A stretch of 64,000 nucleotides of DNA from Edaphocola flava (GCF_004118155.1 NZ_SAIQ01000002.1:705910-769909), one strand, 5' to 3'; shown: positions 18,082 to 28,316, counted from the stretch's first letter. Made by a program: numbers and translations. The notes: generated by a model from the letters alone, not told the origin.

Positions 18082-20157
18082 ATGTCTTTAATAAAATTAG
18101 AAAATTACGCGCTCGGTCAGTGGGTACCCTCAACCGATAGCGGAGAGACTTTATATAATGCCATTACCGGCGATGCACTGTTTGTAGCAGACAGTAAAGA
18201 GCTGGATTTTGGCGCCATGATGGATTATGCCCGCAAAGTGGGTAGTCCTAAGTTGAGAAAAATGACCTTTCATGAGCGTGGCAGAATGCTGAAGGCCCTG
18301 GCCTTGTACCTGCTGGATCGTAAAGAAAGCTATTATAAAATATCTGCCTTTACCGGTGCTACGCGTGCTGATAGCTGGGTAGATATTGAAGGTGGTATCG
18401 GTAACCTGTTTGCCAATGCCTCCCTGCGCCGCCAGTTTCCGGACGAGCCGTTTTATGTAGATGGTGATGTAGCCCCGCTTTCCAAAGGTGGTACCTTCAT
18501 TGGTCATCATATTATGGTACCGAAGCGTGGTGTAGCTATTCATATCAATGCATTCAACTTCCCGGTATGGGGTATGCTGGAAAAAATAGCGGTTAACCTG
18601 ATGGCTGGTGTTCCGGCGATCGTGAAGCCTGCTACCTTAACCTCCTTCCTTACCGAGGCGGTTGTAAAAGATATTATTGCATCGGGTATACTGCCCGATG
18701 GAGCACTGCAGCTGATCTGTGGTTCTGCAAGAGGTATCCTGGATCATGTACAGAACGGAGACACCGTAACCTTTACAGGTTCTGCGACTACCGGCAAAAT
18801 GCTGAAATCACATCCGCGCCTGATCGATGAGGCCGTTCCGTTCAATATGGAGGCCGACTCCCTGAACTGTTCGGTACTGGGTACAGATGTAACCACTGAG
18901 ATGCCGGAGTTCGACATCTTCATTAAAGAGATCGCCAGAGAGATCACCACAAAAGCAGGTCAGAAATGTACGGCAGTACGCCGTATCATGGTGCCGGAAC
19001 ATATGGTGGAAGATGTACAGATCGCATTGGGCAAGCGCCTGGCGAGCTCTACCATCGGCGATCCTTCTGTAGAAGGCGTACGCATGGGGTCACTGGCCGG
19101 TCAGTCTCAGAGAGAAGAGGTGCTGGAGAAAATCGCACAGCTGAAACAAAGCCAGGACATCATTATCGGTGACCTGTCTAACTTTGAAGTGAAGGGTGCT
19201 GACAAAGCGAAAGGAGCCTTCCTGCCGCCGATCGTATTCCTGAATGATAATCCGTTCCATAAAACGGCAGTACACGATATCGAGGCCTTTGGTCCGGTAA
19301 GTACTATTATGCCGTATAAAGATATTGATGAAGCTGCTGCACTGGCACAGATGGGTAAAGGTTCCCTGGTTAGCTCTATCATTACGGCAGATGACCAGAT
19401 TGCCAAAGCATATACGCTGGAAGCAGCAACAATGCACGGCCGTATCCTGGTGCTGAACCGCGATTGCGCCAAAGAAAGCACCGGCCACGGTTCTCCGATG
19501 CCTATGCTGATCCACGGTGGTCCGGGTCGTGCCGGTGGTGGTGAAGAAATGGGTGGTGTAAGAGGTATCCTGCACTTTATGCAGCGTACCGCAATCCAGG
19601 GCTCACCTACAACTATTACGGCTATTACAAATGTATACCAGCAAGGTGCTAAAGGAAATATTGACGGCATTCATCCGTTCAAAAAACATTACGAAGAATT
19701 GAAAGTAGGGGATCAGCTGATCACCGAAAGCCGCGAGATCACCAGTGAGGATATTGATAAATTTGCGGCACTGAGTGGCGATAACTTCTACGCGCATAAA
19801 GTAGAGACCAATTTTGAAGGTACCATGTTTGACCAGCAGGTAGCGCACGGATACTTCATTATGAGTATTGCTGCGGGTTTGTTTGTAGACAGCTATGAAA
19901 TGAATCCTGTATTGCTCAACTATGGTATCGATGACCTGCGTTTCACCAAACCTGTTTATCCGGGTGCGAAGATCAACATCCGCTTTACCTGTAAGCAGAA
20001 ATTACCAAATGATACGACACCGTCTGAAAACAATCCTAAGTCTAAGATCAAGCGTGGTGTGGTAAAATGGCTGGTAGAGATGCTGGATGATACAGATGAG
20101 CCACTGGTAGGGGTAGCGACTATCCTGACTATGGTGAAGCTGAAGAATCAGGATTAA
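18082..20157 (+). CDS. paaZ: PaaZ: oxepin-CoA hydrolase / semialdehyde dehydrogenase
   Basis: The protein has 691 residues from the ATG at 18082. It is a fusion of an aldehyde dehydrogenase (about 1-520) and a MaoC-like hydratase (about 540-685). In phenylacetate degradation PaaZ opens the oxepin-CoA ring and oxidises the resulting semialdehyde with NADP. Catalytic residues are visible: Glu257 (NMEADS) and Cys296 (GQKCTAVR) in the dehydrogenase, Asp567 and His572 (GDNFYAH) in the hydratase. These agree closely with the E. coli positions as I recall them. No other paa gene is next to it, unlike the usual operon. It is a single unit closed by a strong terminator. Confidence 0.94.
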   Translation: MSLIKLENYALGQWVPSTDSGETLYNAITGDALFVADSKELDFGAMMDYARKVGSPKLRKMTFHERGRMLKALALYLLDRKESYYKISAFTGATRADSWVDIEGGIGNLFANASLRRQFPDEPFYVDGDVAPLSKGGTFIGHHIMVPKRGVAIHINAFNFPVWGMLEKIAVNLMAGVPAIVKPATLTSFLTEAVVKDIIASGILPDGALQLICGSARGILDHVQNGDTVTFTGSATTGKMLKSHPRLIDEAVPFNMEADSLNCSVLGTDVTTEMPEFDIFIKEIAREITTKAGQKCTAVRRIMVPEHMVEDVQIALGKRLASSTIGDPSVEGVRMGSLAGQSQREEVLEKIAQLKQSQDIIIGDLSNFEVKGADKAKGAFLPPIVFLNDNPFHKTAVHDIEAFGPVSTIMPYKDIDEAAALAQMGKGSLVSSIITADDQIAKAYTLEAATMHGRILVLNRDCAKESTGHGSPMPMLIHGGPGRAGGGEEMGGVRGILHFMQRTAIQGSPTTITAITNVYQQGAKGNIDGIHPFKKHYEELKVGDQLITESREITSEDIDKFAALSGDNFYAHKVETNFEGTMFDQQVAHGYFIMSIAAGLFVDSYEMNPVLLNYGIDDLRFTKPVYPGAKINIRFTCKQKLPNDTTPSENNPKSKIKRGVVKWLVEMLDDTDEPLVGVATILTMVKLKNQD

Positions 20158-20181
20158 TTTTTTATACGAATAATAATTTCT

Positions 20182-20220
20182 AGTGTTGCGCGCCAGCTAT
20201 GCCGGAGCGCAACACTTTTT
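20182..20220 (+). terminator. Terminator after paaZ
   Basis: A perfect 10-bp stem (20182-20191 with 20207-20216) is followed by a T run. Confidence 0.88.
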
Positions 20221-20334
20221 TAGTCTACATTCAATGAAAGTAACAAGGTAATATCCTTAATATTATAACCAGACAAAATAAAGAGGTCTGGTCGATTAAA
20301 AACAAATGTTTATTTTTAGTCTAAAATTGCCTTT

Positions 20335-20856
20335 GTGAAAAAAATAGTATTCTGTGCTGCTTTAATTTGTTTACTGGCTTCCTGCAAGAAAAAAAAATAT
20401 GGATGTGCAATGGGCGTTTATAGAATTCCGCCTGGTATAGCTTTTATTGGTTATGACAGTACGGAAATAAGTATAGTTATAATCTCCAAATATAAAGCAG
20501 AAACGAATTGGACTGAGTTTATTTCAAGTGACACCATTTATCCTGCGCATTTATACAGAAAAGGAGATACTATTGCTGCCAGTCAGAATAGTGGCTTTTA
20601 TACTATCAGTAAGGTGTATAGTGAAGAATATGATTTTAAAATAAACCTTCCTGTAGCTGGGAGAACTCATCTGATTACAAAAGTTACTCCAGGCAGTAGT
20701 TCTTACGGTTGGGAGCAGGATAGGGAGTGTGGTAGCTCTCCCAGATCCACGGCGATGGCATATGAGGGGATGACTATTGATGGAATAATACAGCAACCGG
20801 CATCTGTGGAAATGATATCAGATTATCCCCGGGTAGTTTATATTACTAAACAATAA
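20335..20856 (+). CDS. Lipoprotein of unknown function, GTG start
   Basis: The protein has 173 residues. It starts at a GTG and has a short, strong lipoprotein signal: KKIVF core, lipobox LLASC, then a run of Lys. The next in-frame ATG would remove the signal, so the GTG is required. The mature part of about 155 residues is beta-rich with three cysteines; I recognise no family. It lies alone between two terminators. Local composition is more A+T-rich than the flanking metabolic genes, which hints at a less conserved accessory gene. Confidence 0.78.
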   Translation: MKKIVFCAALICLLASCKKKKYGCAMGVYRIPPGIAFIGYDSTEISIVIISKYKAETNWTEFISSDTIYPAHLYRKGDTIAASQNSGFYTISKVYSEEYDFKINLPVAGRTHLITKVTPGSSSYGWEQDRECGSSPRSTAMAYEGMTIDGIIQQPASVEMISDYPRVVYITKQ

Positions 20857-20879
20857 TTGAATATATTACTTCTGTTCCC

Positions 20880-20913
20880 AATGGCGCTATATGCGCCATT
20901 TTTCGTACTTTTG
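20880..20913 (+). promoter_or_regulatory. Terminator hairpin followed by -7 element for icmF
   Basis: An 8-bp stem (AATGGCGC/GCGCCATT, 20880-20900) followed by T residues ends the lipoprotein gene. A -7 box TACTTTTG follows at 20906-20913, 30 nt before the icmF ATG. Confidence 0.6.
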
Positions 20914-20942
20914 GAACCTTAATTTATATATTACAAGGAATT

Positions 20943-23900
20943 ATGTCGTATACTCCGAAAAACAAAATCCGCATTGTTACTGCCGCATCTTTATTTGACG
21001 GTCATGATGCTTCTATTAATATCATGCGCCGCGTGATGCAGTCTAATGGTACTGAGGTGATTCACCTGGGCCATGACAGAAGTGTGCAGGAGGTAGTAGA
21101 TTGCGCGATACAGGAAGATGCCAATGCGATTGCGATGACCTCTTATCAGGGGGGTCACGTGGAATACCTGAAATACATGTACGACCTTTTGAATGAAAAA
21201 GGGGCCGGACATATCAAAATATTTGCCGGTGGTGGTGGTGTAATCCTGCCGGAAGAGATCAGAGAACTGGAAGCATACGGTATTGATAAAATTTACTCTC
21301 CTGATGATGGCCGTGCTATGGGTCTGGAGGGGATGATCATCGACCTGATGACCAAATCTGATTATCCTACCGGTAACCAGCTGAATGGTGAAGTAGGGCA
21401 TATTACCGACAGAAATCCTAAAGATATCGGCCGCCTGATCTCTGCTGCAGAGAACTATGGCGAACTGCCGGAAACGCAGGCCATGCTGGCTAAAGTAAAA
21501 AGCCTGGCTGCGGAAAGTAAAACGCCTGTACTGGGTATTACCGGTACCGGTGGTTCGGGTAAGTCATCTTCTGTAGATGAGATCGTGCGTCGCTTCCTGC
21601 TGGACTTCCCTGAAAAAACGATCGGTATCATCTCTGTAGATCCGTCTAAACGTAAGACCGGCGGTGCTTTACTGGGTGACCGTATCCGTATGAATGCCAT
21701 CCGCAACGAAAGAGTATATATGCGCTCGATGGCTACGCGCCAGAGCAACCTGGCTGTATCTAAATACATCGAAGATGCAGTAAACATCCTGAAAGCTGCT
21801 CAGTATGACCTGGTGATCCTGGAGACATCCGGTATTGGTCAGAGTGATACGCAGATCACGGATTACAGTGATGTGAGCATGTATATCATGACTCCGGAAT
21901 ATGGTGCGGCAACACAGCTGGAGAAAATCGACATGCTGGACTTTGCAGACATCGTAGTGGTAAATAAGTTTGATAAACGTGGTGCTGCCGATGCATTGAG
22001 AGATGTGAAGAAGCAATACCAGCGTAACCATAAGCTGTTCGACAAAGACATCGAGTCTATGCCGATCTATGGTACCATAGCATCTCAGTTCAACGATCCG
22101 GGTACGAACAGTATGTATCGTGCACTGATGGACGTTGTAGTGGCAAAAACCGGTGCTGATCTGAAATCTGACTTCGTTGCTTCTGGCGAACTGAGTGAGA
22201 AAATCTTTATCATTCCGCCATCCCGTACCCGCTACCTGAGCGAGATTGCGGAAAACAACCGCGGTTATGATAAAAGAGCAAAAGATCAGGCTGAAGTAGC
22301 ACAGAAACTGTTTGGTATCAGTAAGACCATCGAAACCTTACAGTCTTCCGATATCGAAGACAGAGACCGCCTGATCAAAGAACTGCAGGAAGTATATCAT
22401 AAAGTAAACCTGGAGCTGGATCCTAAGCATATGGAACTGCTGAAGAACTGGGAAGCGAAAAAGGCTAACTACCAGAATGAATTCTACGAATTTAAGGTAC
22501 GTGATAAAGTACTGAAAATTAAAACACATACAGAATCCCTGTCTCACTCTCAGATTCCGAAAGTGGCTGTGCCAAGATTCGAAGCCTGGGGCGAGATCCT
22601 GAAATGGTCTCTGCTGGAGAACTTCCCTGGAGAATTTCCTTATGCAGCAGGTATCTATCCGTTCAAACGCGAAGGAGAAGATCCTACCCGTATGTTTGCC
22701 GGAGAGGGTGGACCAGAGCGTACCAACAAACGTTTTCATTATGTAAGTAAAGGCCTGCCGGCTGCGCGTCTCAGTACCGCATTCGACTCCGTTACTTTGT
22801 ATGGTCAGGATCCTGATCACCGTCCGGATATCTATGGTAAAATCGGTAACTCCGGTGTGAGCATTCCAACCCTGGATGATGCGAAGAAACTATATTCCGG
22901 CTTTAACCTGGCTGATCCTAAAACCTCTGTGTCTATGACCATTAATGGCCCGGCACCGACGATCACCGCTTTCTTCATGAATGCAGCGATCGATCAGCAG
23001 TGTGAACTGTATATCAAAGAAAATGGACTGGAAGCGGATGTAAATGCAAAAATCGATGAGATTTATGCTTCAAAAGGCTTACCTCGTCCATACTACAGTG
23101 CCAATGTTGGTGTAGGTCAGGAAGCAGAAGGTAAACAAGGCGCATTACCGGAAGGTAATAACGGTTTGGGGCTGATGCTGCTGGGGGTAACCGGTGACCA
23201 GGTATTACCGGCCGATGTATATAATGATATTAAAGAAAGAACGCTGAAAGCAGTACGTGGTACTGTTCAGGCAGATATCCTGAAAGAAGATCAGGCACAG
23301 AATACCTGTATCTTCTCTACCGAGTTTTCTCTGCGCGTAATGGGTGATGTGCAGCAGTACTTTATCGATAAAGGCGTGCGCAACTTCTACTCTGTGTCTA
23401 TCTCCGGATACCACATTGCAGAAGCAGGTGCCAATCCTATCTCGCAGCTGGCCTTTACCCTTTCTAACGGTTTCACGTTTGTAGAATACTACCTGAGCCG
23501 CGGTATGCATATCGATGACTTTGCACCGAACTTATCTTTCTTCTTCTCCAACGGTATCGATCCGGAATATTCTGTGATCGGTCGTGTGGCGAGAAGAATA
23601 TGGTCTAAGGCAATGAAGTTCAAATATGGTGGTAACGAGCGTTCTCAGATGCTGAAATACCATATCCAGACATCGGGCCGTTCCCTGCACGCACAGGAGA
23701 TCGACTTTAATGATATCCGTACAACCTTACAGGCCCTGTATGCGATCTATGATAACTGTAACTCCCTGCATACAAATGCGTACGATGAGGCAATCACTAC
23801 GCCTACCGAAGAATCGGTACGCCGTGCTATGGCCATTCAGCTGATCATCAACCGTGAGTTAGGTCTGGCTAAAAATGAAAACCCATTACAGGGTTCATTC

Positions 23901-24356
23901 ATCATCGAAGAACTGACTGACCTGGTAGAAGCAGCCGTATTGTCTGAGTTTGATAAAATCACCGAGCGTGGCGGTGTACTGGGTGCGATGGAAACCATGT
24001 ATCAGCGCGGTAAAATACAGGAAGAAAGCCTGTACTACGAAACCCTGAAGCATACAGGTGAGTTCCCTATTATCGGGGTAAATACCTTCCTGAGCTCAAA
24101 AGGTTCGCCAACGGTAATACCAGCCGAGGTAATCCGTTCTACTACAGAAGAGAAGGAATACCAGATCGCCAATGTTCAGAACCTGTGGACACGCAGTGGT
24201 AACAATGGAGAAGAAGCCCTGAAGCGCCTGCAGGAGATTGCGATCAAAAATGGCAATATCTTCGGAGAGCTGATGGAAACGGTTAAGTACTGCTCCCTGG
24301 GCCAGATCACTCAGGCACTGTTTGAAGTGGGTGGTCAGTACAGAAGAAATATGTAA
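20943..24356 (+). CDS. icmF: Fused acyl-CoA mutase IcmF (B12-dependent) with G-protein chaperone domain
   Basis: The protein has 1,137 residues in the IcmF order: B12-binding domain (about 8-140), MeaI-like GTPase (about 190-430), then the mutase TIM-barrel domain. His21 in FDGHDAS is the expected lower cobalt ligand. The GTPase has the P-loop GTGGSGKS (201-208) and NKFD (341-344). IcmF interconverts isobutyryl-CoA and n-butyryl-CoA; some members prefer isovaleryl-CoA or pivalyl-CoA. Substrate choice cannot be read here. It fits with the acyl-CoA dehydrogenases at 28383 and 37233 in branched-chain acyl metabolism. I saw no cobalamin riboswitch in the 86-bp gap upstream. Confidence 0.95.
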   Translation: MSYTPKNKIRIVTAASLFDGHDASINIMRRVMQSNGTEVIHLGHDRSVQEVVDCAIQEDANAIAMTSYQGGHVEYLKYMYDLLNEKGAGHIKIFAGGGGVILPEEIRELEAYGIDKIYSPDDGRAMGLEGMIIDLMTKSDYPTGNQLNGEVGHITDRNPKDIGRLISAAENYGELPETQAMLAKVKSLAAESKTPVLGITGTGGSGKSSSVDEIVRRFLLDFPEKTIGIISVDPSKRKTGGALLGDRIRMNAIRNERVYMRSMATRQSNLAVSKYIEDAVNILKAAQYDLVILETSGIGQSDTQITDYSDVSMYIMTPEYGAATQLEKIDMLDFADIVVVNKFDKRGAADALRDVKKQYQRNHKLFDKDIESMPIYGTIASQFNDPGTNSMYRALMDVVVAKTGADLKSDFVASGELSEKIFIIPPSRTRYLSEIAENNRGYDKRAKDQAEVAQKLFGISKTIETLQSSDIEDRDRLIKELQEVYHKVNLELDPKHMELLKNWEAKKANYQNEFYEFKVRDKVLKIKTHTESLSHSQIPKVAVPRFEAWGEILKWSLLENFPGEFPYAAGIYPFKREGEDPTRMFAGEGGPERTNKRFHYVSKGLPAARLSTAFDSVTLYGQDPDHRPDIYGKIGNSGVSIPTLDDAKKLYSGFNLADPKTSVSMTINGPAPTITAFFMNAAIDQQCELYIKENGLEADVNAKIDEIYASKGLPRPYYSANVGVGQEAEGKQGALPEGNNGLGLMLLGVTGDQVLPADVYNDIKERTLKAVRGTVQADILKEDQAQNTCIFSTEFSLRVMGDVQQYFIDKGVRNFYSVSISGYHIAEAGANPISQLAFTLSNGFTFVEYYLSRGMHIDDFAPNLSFFFSNGIDPEYSVIGRVARRIWSKAMKFKYGGNERSQMLKYHIQTSGRSLHAQEIDFNDIRTTLQALYAIYDNCNSLHTNAYDEAITTPTEESVRRAMAIQLIINRELGLAKNENPLQGSFIIEELTDLVEAAVLSEFDKITERGGVLGAMETMYQRGKIQEESLYYETLKHTGEFPIIGVNTFLSSKGSPTVIPAEVIRSTTEEKEYQIANVQNLWTRSGNNGEEALKRLQEIAIKNGNIFGELMETVKYCSLGQITQALFEVGGQYRRNM

Positions 24357-24375
24357 TCGTAAAATAAGTATATCT

Positions 24376-24412
24376 CAAAACCGGTTGTAATGTTAAGTTG
24401 CAACCGGTTTTG
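24376..24412 (+). terminator. Terminator after icmF
   Basis: A perfect 12-bp stem (CAAAACCGGTTG with its complement) and a 13-nt loop are followed by a T-rich tail. Confidence 0.88.
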
Positions 24413-24514
24413 TGTTTTTCCGGAGTAGCATTATGGAGAAGTATACTTTTTATAAGTACTTTGCGTTTTGTCTATTGACTATCACTAGTTGGAGACTTTA
24501 TTTATATACAGCAT

Positions 24515-25912
24515 ATGAGGATAATTTTTACCATTCTGTTTTGTGTGGGCTTTATCGGGAATAGTGCCTGCAGTCAGCAGCATATTGATTTTAATGTTCG
24601 TTTTTCGGAATTATATGCCACATATGATTTTATGACGAAGATCTCAGACAATTATCCCGATAATGAACTGAAGACAATTTTTGAGCAGTCTGCATACAAT
24701 ACCGCGTCCAACAGAGAAGGGCTCAGGCGTTTTGAACAATTGCCGATTGATTATGCCTACGCTTTCCCGCAATTCCCCAAACCAATGAAAACCGGCCTCA
24801 TGTCACGTGATTTACTGGAGCGCAACCTGGTGCTGAGTGACTCACTACCGGCATTCCTGAATCGCTCGATAGGTATATTACCGGCTAATGATCTGATGAT
24901 ATTTGCACAGTTATTGCAGCAGTTTATTCCGGTTTATAGATCACTTATTCTACTGCCATATAAAGATAGATTTGCGCTGCAGCAGCAATCCTTGCAGGCC
25001 TATGCTGATAAGGGAATACTTTCTGATTTTCTTACACTGGGACTTGCATTCTACAATACAAAATGGGACCCTGCTGTTCCCTTTGAAATATGTGTACAGC
25101 CAGCTTTGGAAGCGGATAATCTTGGAGCCCGTGCATTCCTTAATATTGCCGTATGTGAACCACCTGTAGGACTAAAAGATCATAAGTCTTTTTTTAGTGT
25201 TGCTATGCATGAAATATATCATATCATTTATGATAACCAATCGCTCGACGTGAAGCAAAATATCAAGGGTTGGTTTGCAGCAACCAATTCGCCTAACCGT
25301 CAGTATGCCTTATTGCTCCTGAACGAAGTGCTGGCTACTGCACTGGGCAATGCTTATGTTATGGATTCACTGAATGGCACTATAAAAGAAGACGACTGGT
25401 ATGCAAATAAATATATCACTGCTATGGCAAAAGAGATCTATCCTGTAGTAAAAACATATATCAGGGATAAGCAACCCATAGATGAGGCTTTTGTACGTAA
25501 GTATGTAGCGATTTATGACAGGCAGTTTCCCAATTGGACTAAAGAGCTGGATCACCTGATGACCTACCGGTATGTTATTGCAGACGACCTGCAGGATCTG
25601 AATTATATCAACAAAACCTATCGCTATTATTCCTACAAAAGATCTGGCGTTCCTTTTTCGATAGCAGAGGCCGATCGGATAAGACAGGAGCCGGTTACCA
25701 AGGTATTTATAATATCCCGTAATCATAAAGAAATTCTGGCAGCATTGAGGCAGCAGTATTCAGTATTGCAGAAACATGCCTTTAATTATAAAAAGGAGTT
25801 TATACATGTAAGTATACTGGAAGATCAGACAAGGCTCATGATCATAAACCGTTATGCATCATCGACAGCTACGCTTATGAATAACTGGTTTCCTGGTAAG
25901 GTAATACCTTAA
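24515..25912 (+). CDS. Exported putative zinc metallopeptidase of unknown family
   Basis: The protein has 465 residues. A signal sequence ends around GNSACSQQ, which is a weak lipobox, so lipid anchoring is possible. HEIYH at 232-236 matches HExxH, and a downstream NEVLATALG supplies Glu271, 35 residues on, which could be the third zinc ligand of a gluzincin. The C-terminal 90 residues contain a repeated YRYxxxK pattern but nothing I recognise. The family is not known to me. A peptidase role is inferred from the motif only and could be wrong if the HExxH is fortuitous. It is a single gene between terminators. Confidence 0.72.
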   Translation: MRIIFTILFCVGFIGNSACSQQHIDFNVRFSELYATYDFMTKISDNYPDNELKTIFEQSAYNTASNREGLRRFEQLPIDYAYAFPQFPKPMKTGLMSRDLLERNLVLSDSLPAFLNRSIGILPANDLMIFAQLLQQFIPVYRSLILLPYKDRFALQQQSLQAYADKGILSDFLTLGLAFYNTKWDPAVPFEICVQPALEADNLGARAFLNIAVCEPPVGLKDHKSFFSVAMHEIYHIIYDNQSLDVKQNIKGWFAATNSPNRQYALLLLNEVLATALGNAYVMDSLNGTIKEDDWYANKYITAMAKEIYPVVKTYIRDKQPIDEAFVRKYVAIYDRQFPNWTKELDHLMTYRYVIADDLQDLNYINKTYRYYSYKRSGVPFSIAEADRIRQEPVTKVFIISRNHKEILAALRQQYSVLQKHAFNYKKEFIHVSILEDQTRLMIINRYASSTATLMNNWFPGKVIP

Positions 25913-26070
25913 TATGTCCATACTGCAATAAGTTTCTGACATATAACATTTGATTTATAATAACCTTTTCTTATATTGCGTTAATATATTGTAATTCATT
26001 ACTTAAAATTTAGTTTATTAAACACCATATCTATCTGTTGTTTTATATTCTATCAAAACAACATTTTTTT

Positions 26071-26796
26071 ATGGCGCTTTTGATCTTCTTTACCATTCAT
26101 TGGTATACCTCACTATTTTTTCAATCCGTATTCCACCATCGTTATGCAGCCCATAATATGTTTACGATGTCAAAAGGCTGGGAGCGGTTATTTTTCTTCG
26201 GCTGTTTCATCACACAGGGTTCTTCCTATATCAGTGCCTATACTTACGGGCTGATGCACCGATTACATCATGCCTATACCGATAAGCCCGAAGATCCGCA
26301 CTCACCACATAATGAACCCAATCCTTTTATGATGATGTGGCTGACAAGAACCAGTTATTTTAATATCTATATCGGGAAAAGGGTAGTGGAGGAAAAGTAT
26401 AAAAAGAATCTCCCGGACTGGCAGGCATTTGATAAAATCGCCCACAGTGGTATTGCACGCATATGCTGGGTAGCAATATATTTTGCAATTTATATGTCGC
26501 TGGCTACTGAATGGTGGCAATGGTTATTATTCCCGGTTACGGTTGCAATGGGCTCCTTCCAGGGAATGATTGTAAACTGGTGGGCACACAAGTTTGGCTA
26601 TGAAAATTTTGAAATGACCAATACCTCTAAGAACATCCTTCCTGTCGATTTAGTATTCTGGGGTGAGGCTTATCATAATAATCATCATAAGCATCCGCAT
26701 AAGCCCAATAACGCCTCTAAATGGTTTGAATGGGATATGGGATTCCAGGCGATGAAAGCATTGCAATTCATGAGGGTAATTAAGATCAGATCATAA
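26071..26796 (+). CDS. Membrane fatty-acid (acyl-CoA type) desaturase
   Basis: The protein has 241 residues from the ATG at 26071. It belongs to the di-iron membrane desaturases: three histidine boxes are present, FHHRYAAH near the N-terminus, HRLHHAYTD, and AYHNNHHKHP near the C-terminus, with hydrophobic segments between. Such enzymes introduce a double bond into acyl chains of membrane lipids. Several Bacteroidota desaturases are cold-induced, and this one is convergent with cold-shock protein genes. Its last 119 bp are copied into the pseudogene fragment at 27136. Substrate and regiospecificity cannot be told. Confidence 0.87.
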   Translation: MALLIFFTIHWYTSLFFQSVFHHRYAAHNMFTMSKGWERLFFFGCFITQGSSYISAYTYGLMHRLHHAYTDKPEDPHSPHNEPNPFMMMWLTRTSYFNIYIGKRVVEEKYKKNLPDWQAFDKIAHSGIARICWVAIYFAIYMSLATEWWQWLLFPVTVAMGSFQGMIVNWWAHKFGYENFEMTNTSKNILPVDLVFWGEAYHNNHHKHPHKPNNASKWFEWDMGFQAMKALQFMRVIKIRS

Positions 26797-26824
26797 TCCC
26801 TTAACAACAAAAATGATACATAAT

Positions 26825-26859
26825 AAAAAGGAGTAAAGCCATAAGCTTTACTCCTTTTT
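26825..26859. terminator. Bidirectional terminator, copy A
   Basis: A perfect 15-bp stem AAAAAGGAGTAAAGC with its complement has a CATAA loop. It serves the desaturase (+) and csp copy A (-). Confidence 0.88.
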
Positions 26860-26878
26860 GGGATTAATGATACTGATA

Positions 26879-27070
26879 TTAAACTAATTTTATATTAACT
26901 GCATTTAATCCTTTTTTACCGTTTTGGGTGTCGTACATTACTTTGTCATTTTCTTTTACATCAGAGGTTAATCCGCTAAAGTGAAAGAAGATATCTTCGC
27001 TTTCGTTAGATGGTGTAATGAAACCGAAACCCTTTGTTTCGTTGAAGAACTTAACTGTACCTTCTTGCAT
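26879..27070 (-). CDS. Cold-shock domain protein, copy A
   Basis: This is a 63-residue CspA-type protein with the RNA-binding motifs KGFGFI (RNP1) and DIFFHFS (RNP2). It should bind single-stranded nucleic acid and act as an RNA chaperone. It differs from copy B (27338-27529) only at residue 24 (Glu here, Gly there). It has no recognisable promoter of its own. The gap upstream is the duplication junction, and copy B of the terminator stands between it and the upstream cold-shock genes, so its expression is uncertain. Confidence 0.9.
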   Translation of the reverse strand: MQEGTVKFFNETKGFGFITPSNESEDIFFHFSGLTSDVKENDKVMYDTQNGKKGLNAVNIKLV

Positions 27071-27135
27071 GGTTATATTGATTTAAATTATAAATTTCTT
27101 ATTTAATTTTTTTTACGTTAACAGCACGGCATCCG

Positions 27136-27254
27136 TAATAATCATCATAAGCACCCGCATAAGCCTAATAATCCCTCTAAATGGCTTGAGTGGTATATGG
27201 GATTCCAGGCGATGAAAGCATTGCAATTCATGAGGGTAATTAAGATCAGATCAT
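27136..27254 (+). pseudogene. Desaturase 3' fragment from tandem duplication
   Basis: The stretch matches the last 119 bp of the desaturase gene with several substitutions. It has no start and the original stop is changed (TCATAA became TCATCT). It is a passenger of the duplication, not a gene. Confidence 0.9.
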
Positions 27255-27283
27255 CTCCCTTAACAACAAAATGATACATAATA

Positions 27284-27318
27284 AAAAAGGAGTAAAGCCA
27301 TAAGCTTTACTCCTTTTT
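27284..27318. terminator. Terminator, copy B
   Basis: It has the same 15-bp stem and CATAA loop as at 26825-26859 and lies after csp copy B. Confidence 0.85.
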
Positions 27319-27337
27319 GGGATAAATAATACTAATA

Positions 27338-27529
27338 TTAAACTAATTTTATATTAACTGCATTTAATCCTTTTTTACCGTTTTGGGTGTCGTACATTAC
27401 TTTGTCATTTTCTTTTACATCAGAGGTTAATCCGCTAAAGTGAAAGAAGATATCTTCGCTTCCGTTAGATGGTGTAATGAAACCGAAACCCTTTGTTTCG
27501 TTGAAGAACTTAACTGTACCTTCTTGCAT
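27338..27529 (-). CDS. Cold-shock domain protein, copy B
   Basis: This is a 63-residue CspA-type protein with KGFGFI and DIFFHFS, nearly identical to copy A. It starts 28 nt after the stop of the longer cold-shock protein at 27558-27992, so the two are probably co-transcribed from the promoter near 28208. By position this is the ancestral place for the gene, between the csp-like gene and a terminator. Gly24 differs from Glu24 in copy A. Confidence 0.92.
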   Translation of the reverse strand: MQEGTVKFFNETKGFGFITPSNGSEDIFFHFSGLTSDVKENDKVMYDTQNGKKGLNAVNIKLV

Positions 27530-27557
27530 GGTTATATTGATTTAAATTGTAAACTTC

Positions 27558-27992
27558 TTATTTAATTTTTTTCACGTTAACGGCACTGTATCCGTTTGGC
27601 GTTTTCTTTTTGAAAAATGACACTCTGTCTTTTTCCTGTATAGGCTCCTTGAACTTACTTACGTGTACAAAAACGGTATTTCTGCTATTATCTTCAGTGA
27701 TGAAACCGTAGTCTTTATCCGTAAACAGTAATGAAACCATTCCTGTATAAATTGTATCGTCTGGCGCTTCGTCAAAATTTCTTCTGTGATCCTGTGCTGC
27801 TGGCTTCCTGATTTGTTGCTGATCCGGTGGAACATCTGTCAGGTTACCGTTTTCGTCCAGGTACACAGTCATTTCCTCCAGACTTTTCCCCTTATCGTTG
27901 TTTGTTTTTCTGTCTTCTTTCTTTTCAGCCTTATCCTGTTTTTTCTTTGCTTTTTTCTTCTCTCTTTCCTTTTTTGAAAAAGTATCTGCCAT
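27558..27992 (-). CDS. Cold-shock domain protein with lysine-rich N-terminal extension
   Basis: The protein has 144 residues. The first 35 are almost all Lys, Glu, Asp and Arg (KKEREKKKAKKKQDKAEKK), probably unstructured and nucleic-acid binding. An acidic linker follows, then a C-terminal cold-shock domain of about 65 residues (DYGFITED as RNP1-like, NTVFVHVSKF as RNP2-like). Such extended cold-shock proteins are frequent in Bacteroidota. It heads the cold-shock transcript, with an unusually long leader. Its last 12 codons were copied in the tandem duplication downstream. Confidence 0.87.
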   Translation of the reverse strand: MADTFSKKEREKKKAKKKQDKAEKKEDRKTNNDKGKSLEEMTVYLDENGNLTDVPPDQQQIRKPAAQDHRRNFDEAPDDTIYTGMVSLLFTDKDYGFITEDNSRNTVFVHVSKFKEPIQEKDRVSFFKKKTPNGYSAVNVKKIK

Positions 27993-28207
27993 GCTTAGAT
28001 TAATTGTTTTTTTATTAATGAATTACGCTGGTTCTCCTATGAGCCAGGCCTTATTTGTTTACTATTTAACTTTCGTCAGAGTAGTGTATTGAATAACCAA
28101 TGACGGAAATGATAATGTAGTAGTTTAAAGCGAGAACTGAGGCGGGAGCAGTAATAAATTATTGATACAATCAGCTAAAGTAAAGGCCGAAACCTACTAT
28201 TGAATTG

Positions 28208-28215
28208 CAAAGGTA
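28208..28215 (-). promoter_or_regulatory. -7 element TACCTTTG with long cold-shock leader
   Basis: Read on the minus strand, TACCTTTG is an exact -7 consensus. Transcription would begin near 28201, leaving a leader of about 208 nt before the ATG at 27992. The 28000-28316 stretch holds no gene. Confidence 0.55.
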
Positions 28216-28316
28216 GGGTATTTTCTAATAATAAAAAAATATAATATTTTCTTTTGCGTGATATGAGATGCCTTATACTAGCGGTAATGCAGGCCAGGCC
28301 TGATGATAAGCCTATT

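Larger units (their letters stand above)
26676..27594. repeat. Tandem duplication of about 460 bp (26676-27135 and 27136-27594)
   Basis: Each unit contains the desaturase 3' end, a terminator, a complete csp gene and the last ~36 bp of the next csp-like gene. The junction at 27135/27136 joins ...ATCCG of the csp-like 3' end directly to TAATAATCATC from inside the desaturase. The csp coding part differs by one base, whereas the desaturase fragment has about eight changes in the first 80 bases. Confidence 0.93.

Noticed and set aside
20857..20942. Cobalamin riboswitch before icmF
   Set aside because: The gap is only 86 bp, contains a terminator and a -7 box, and shows no B12-box-like sequence.
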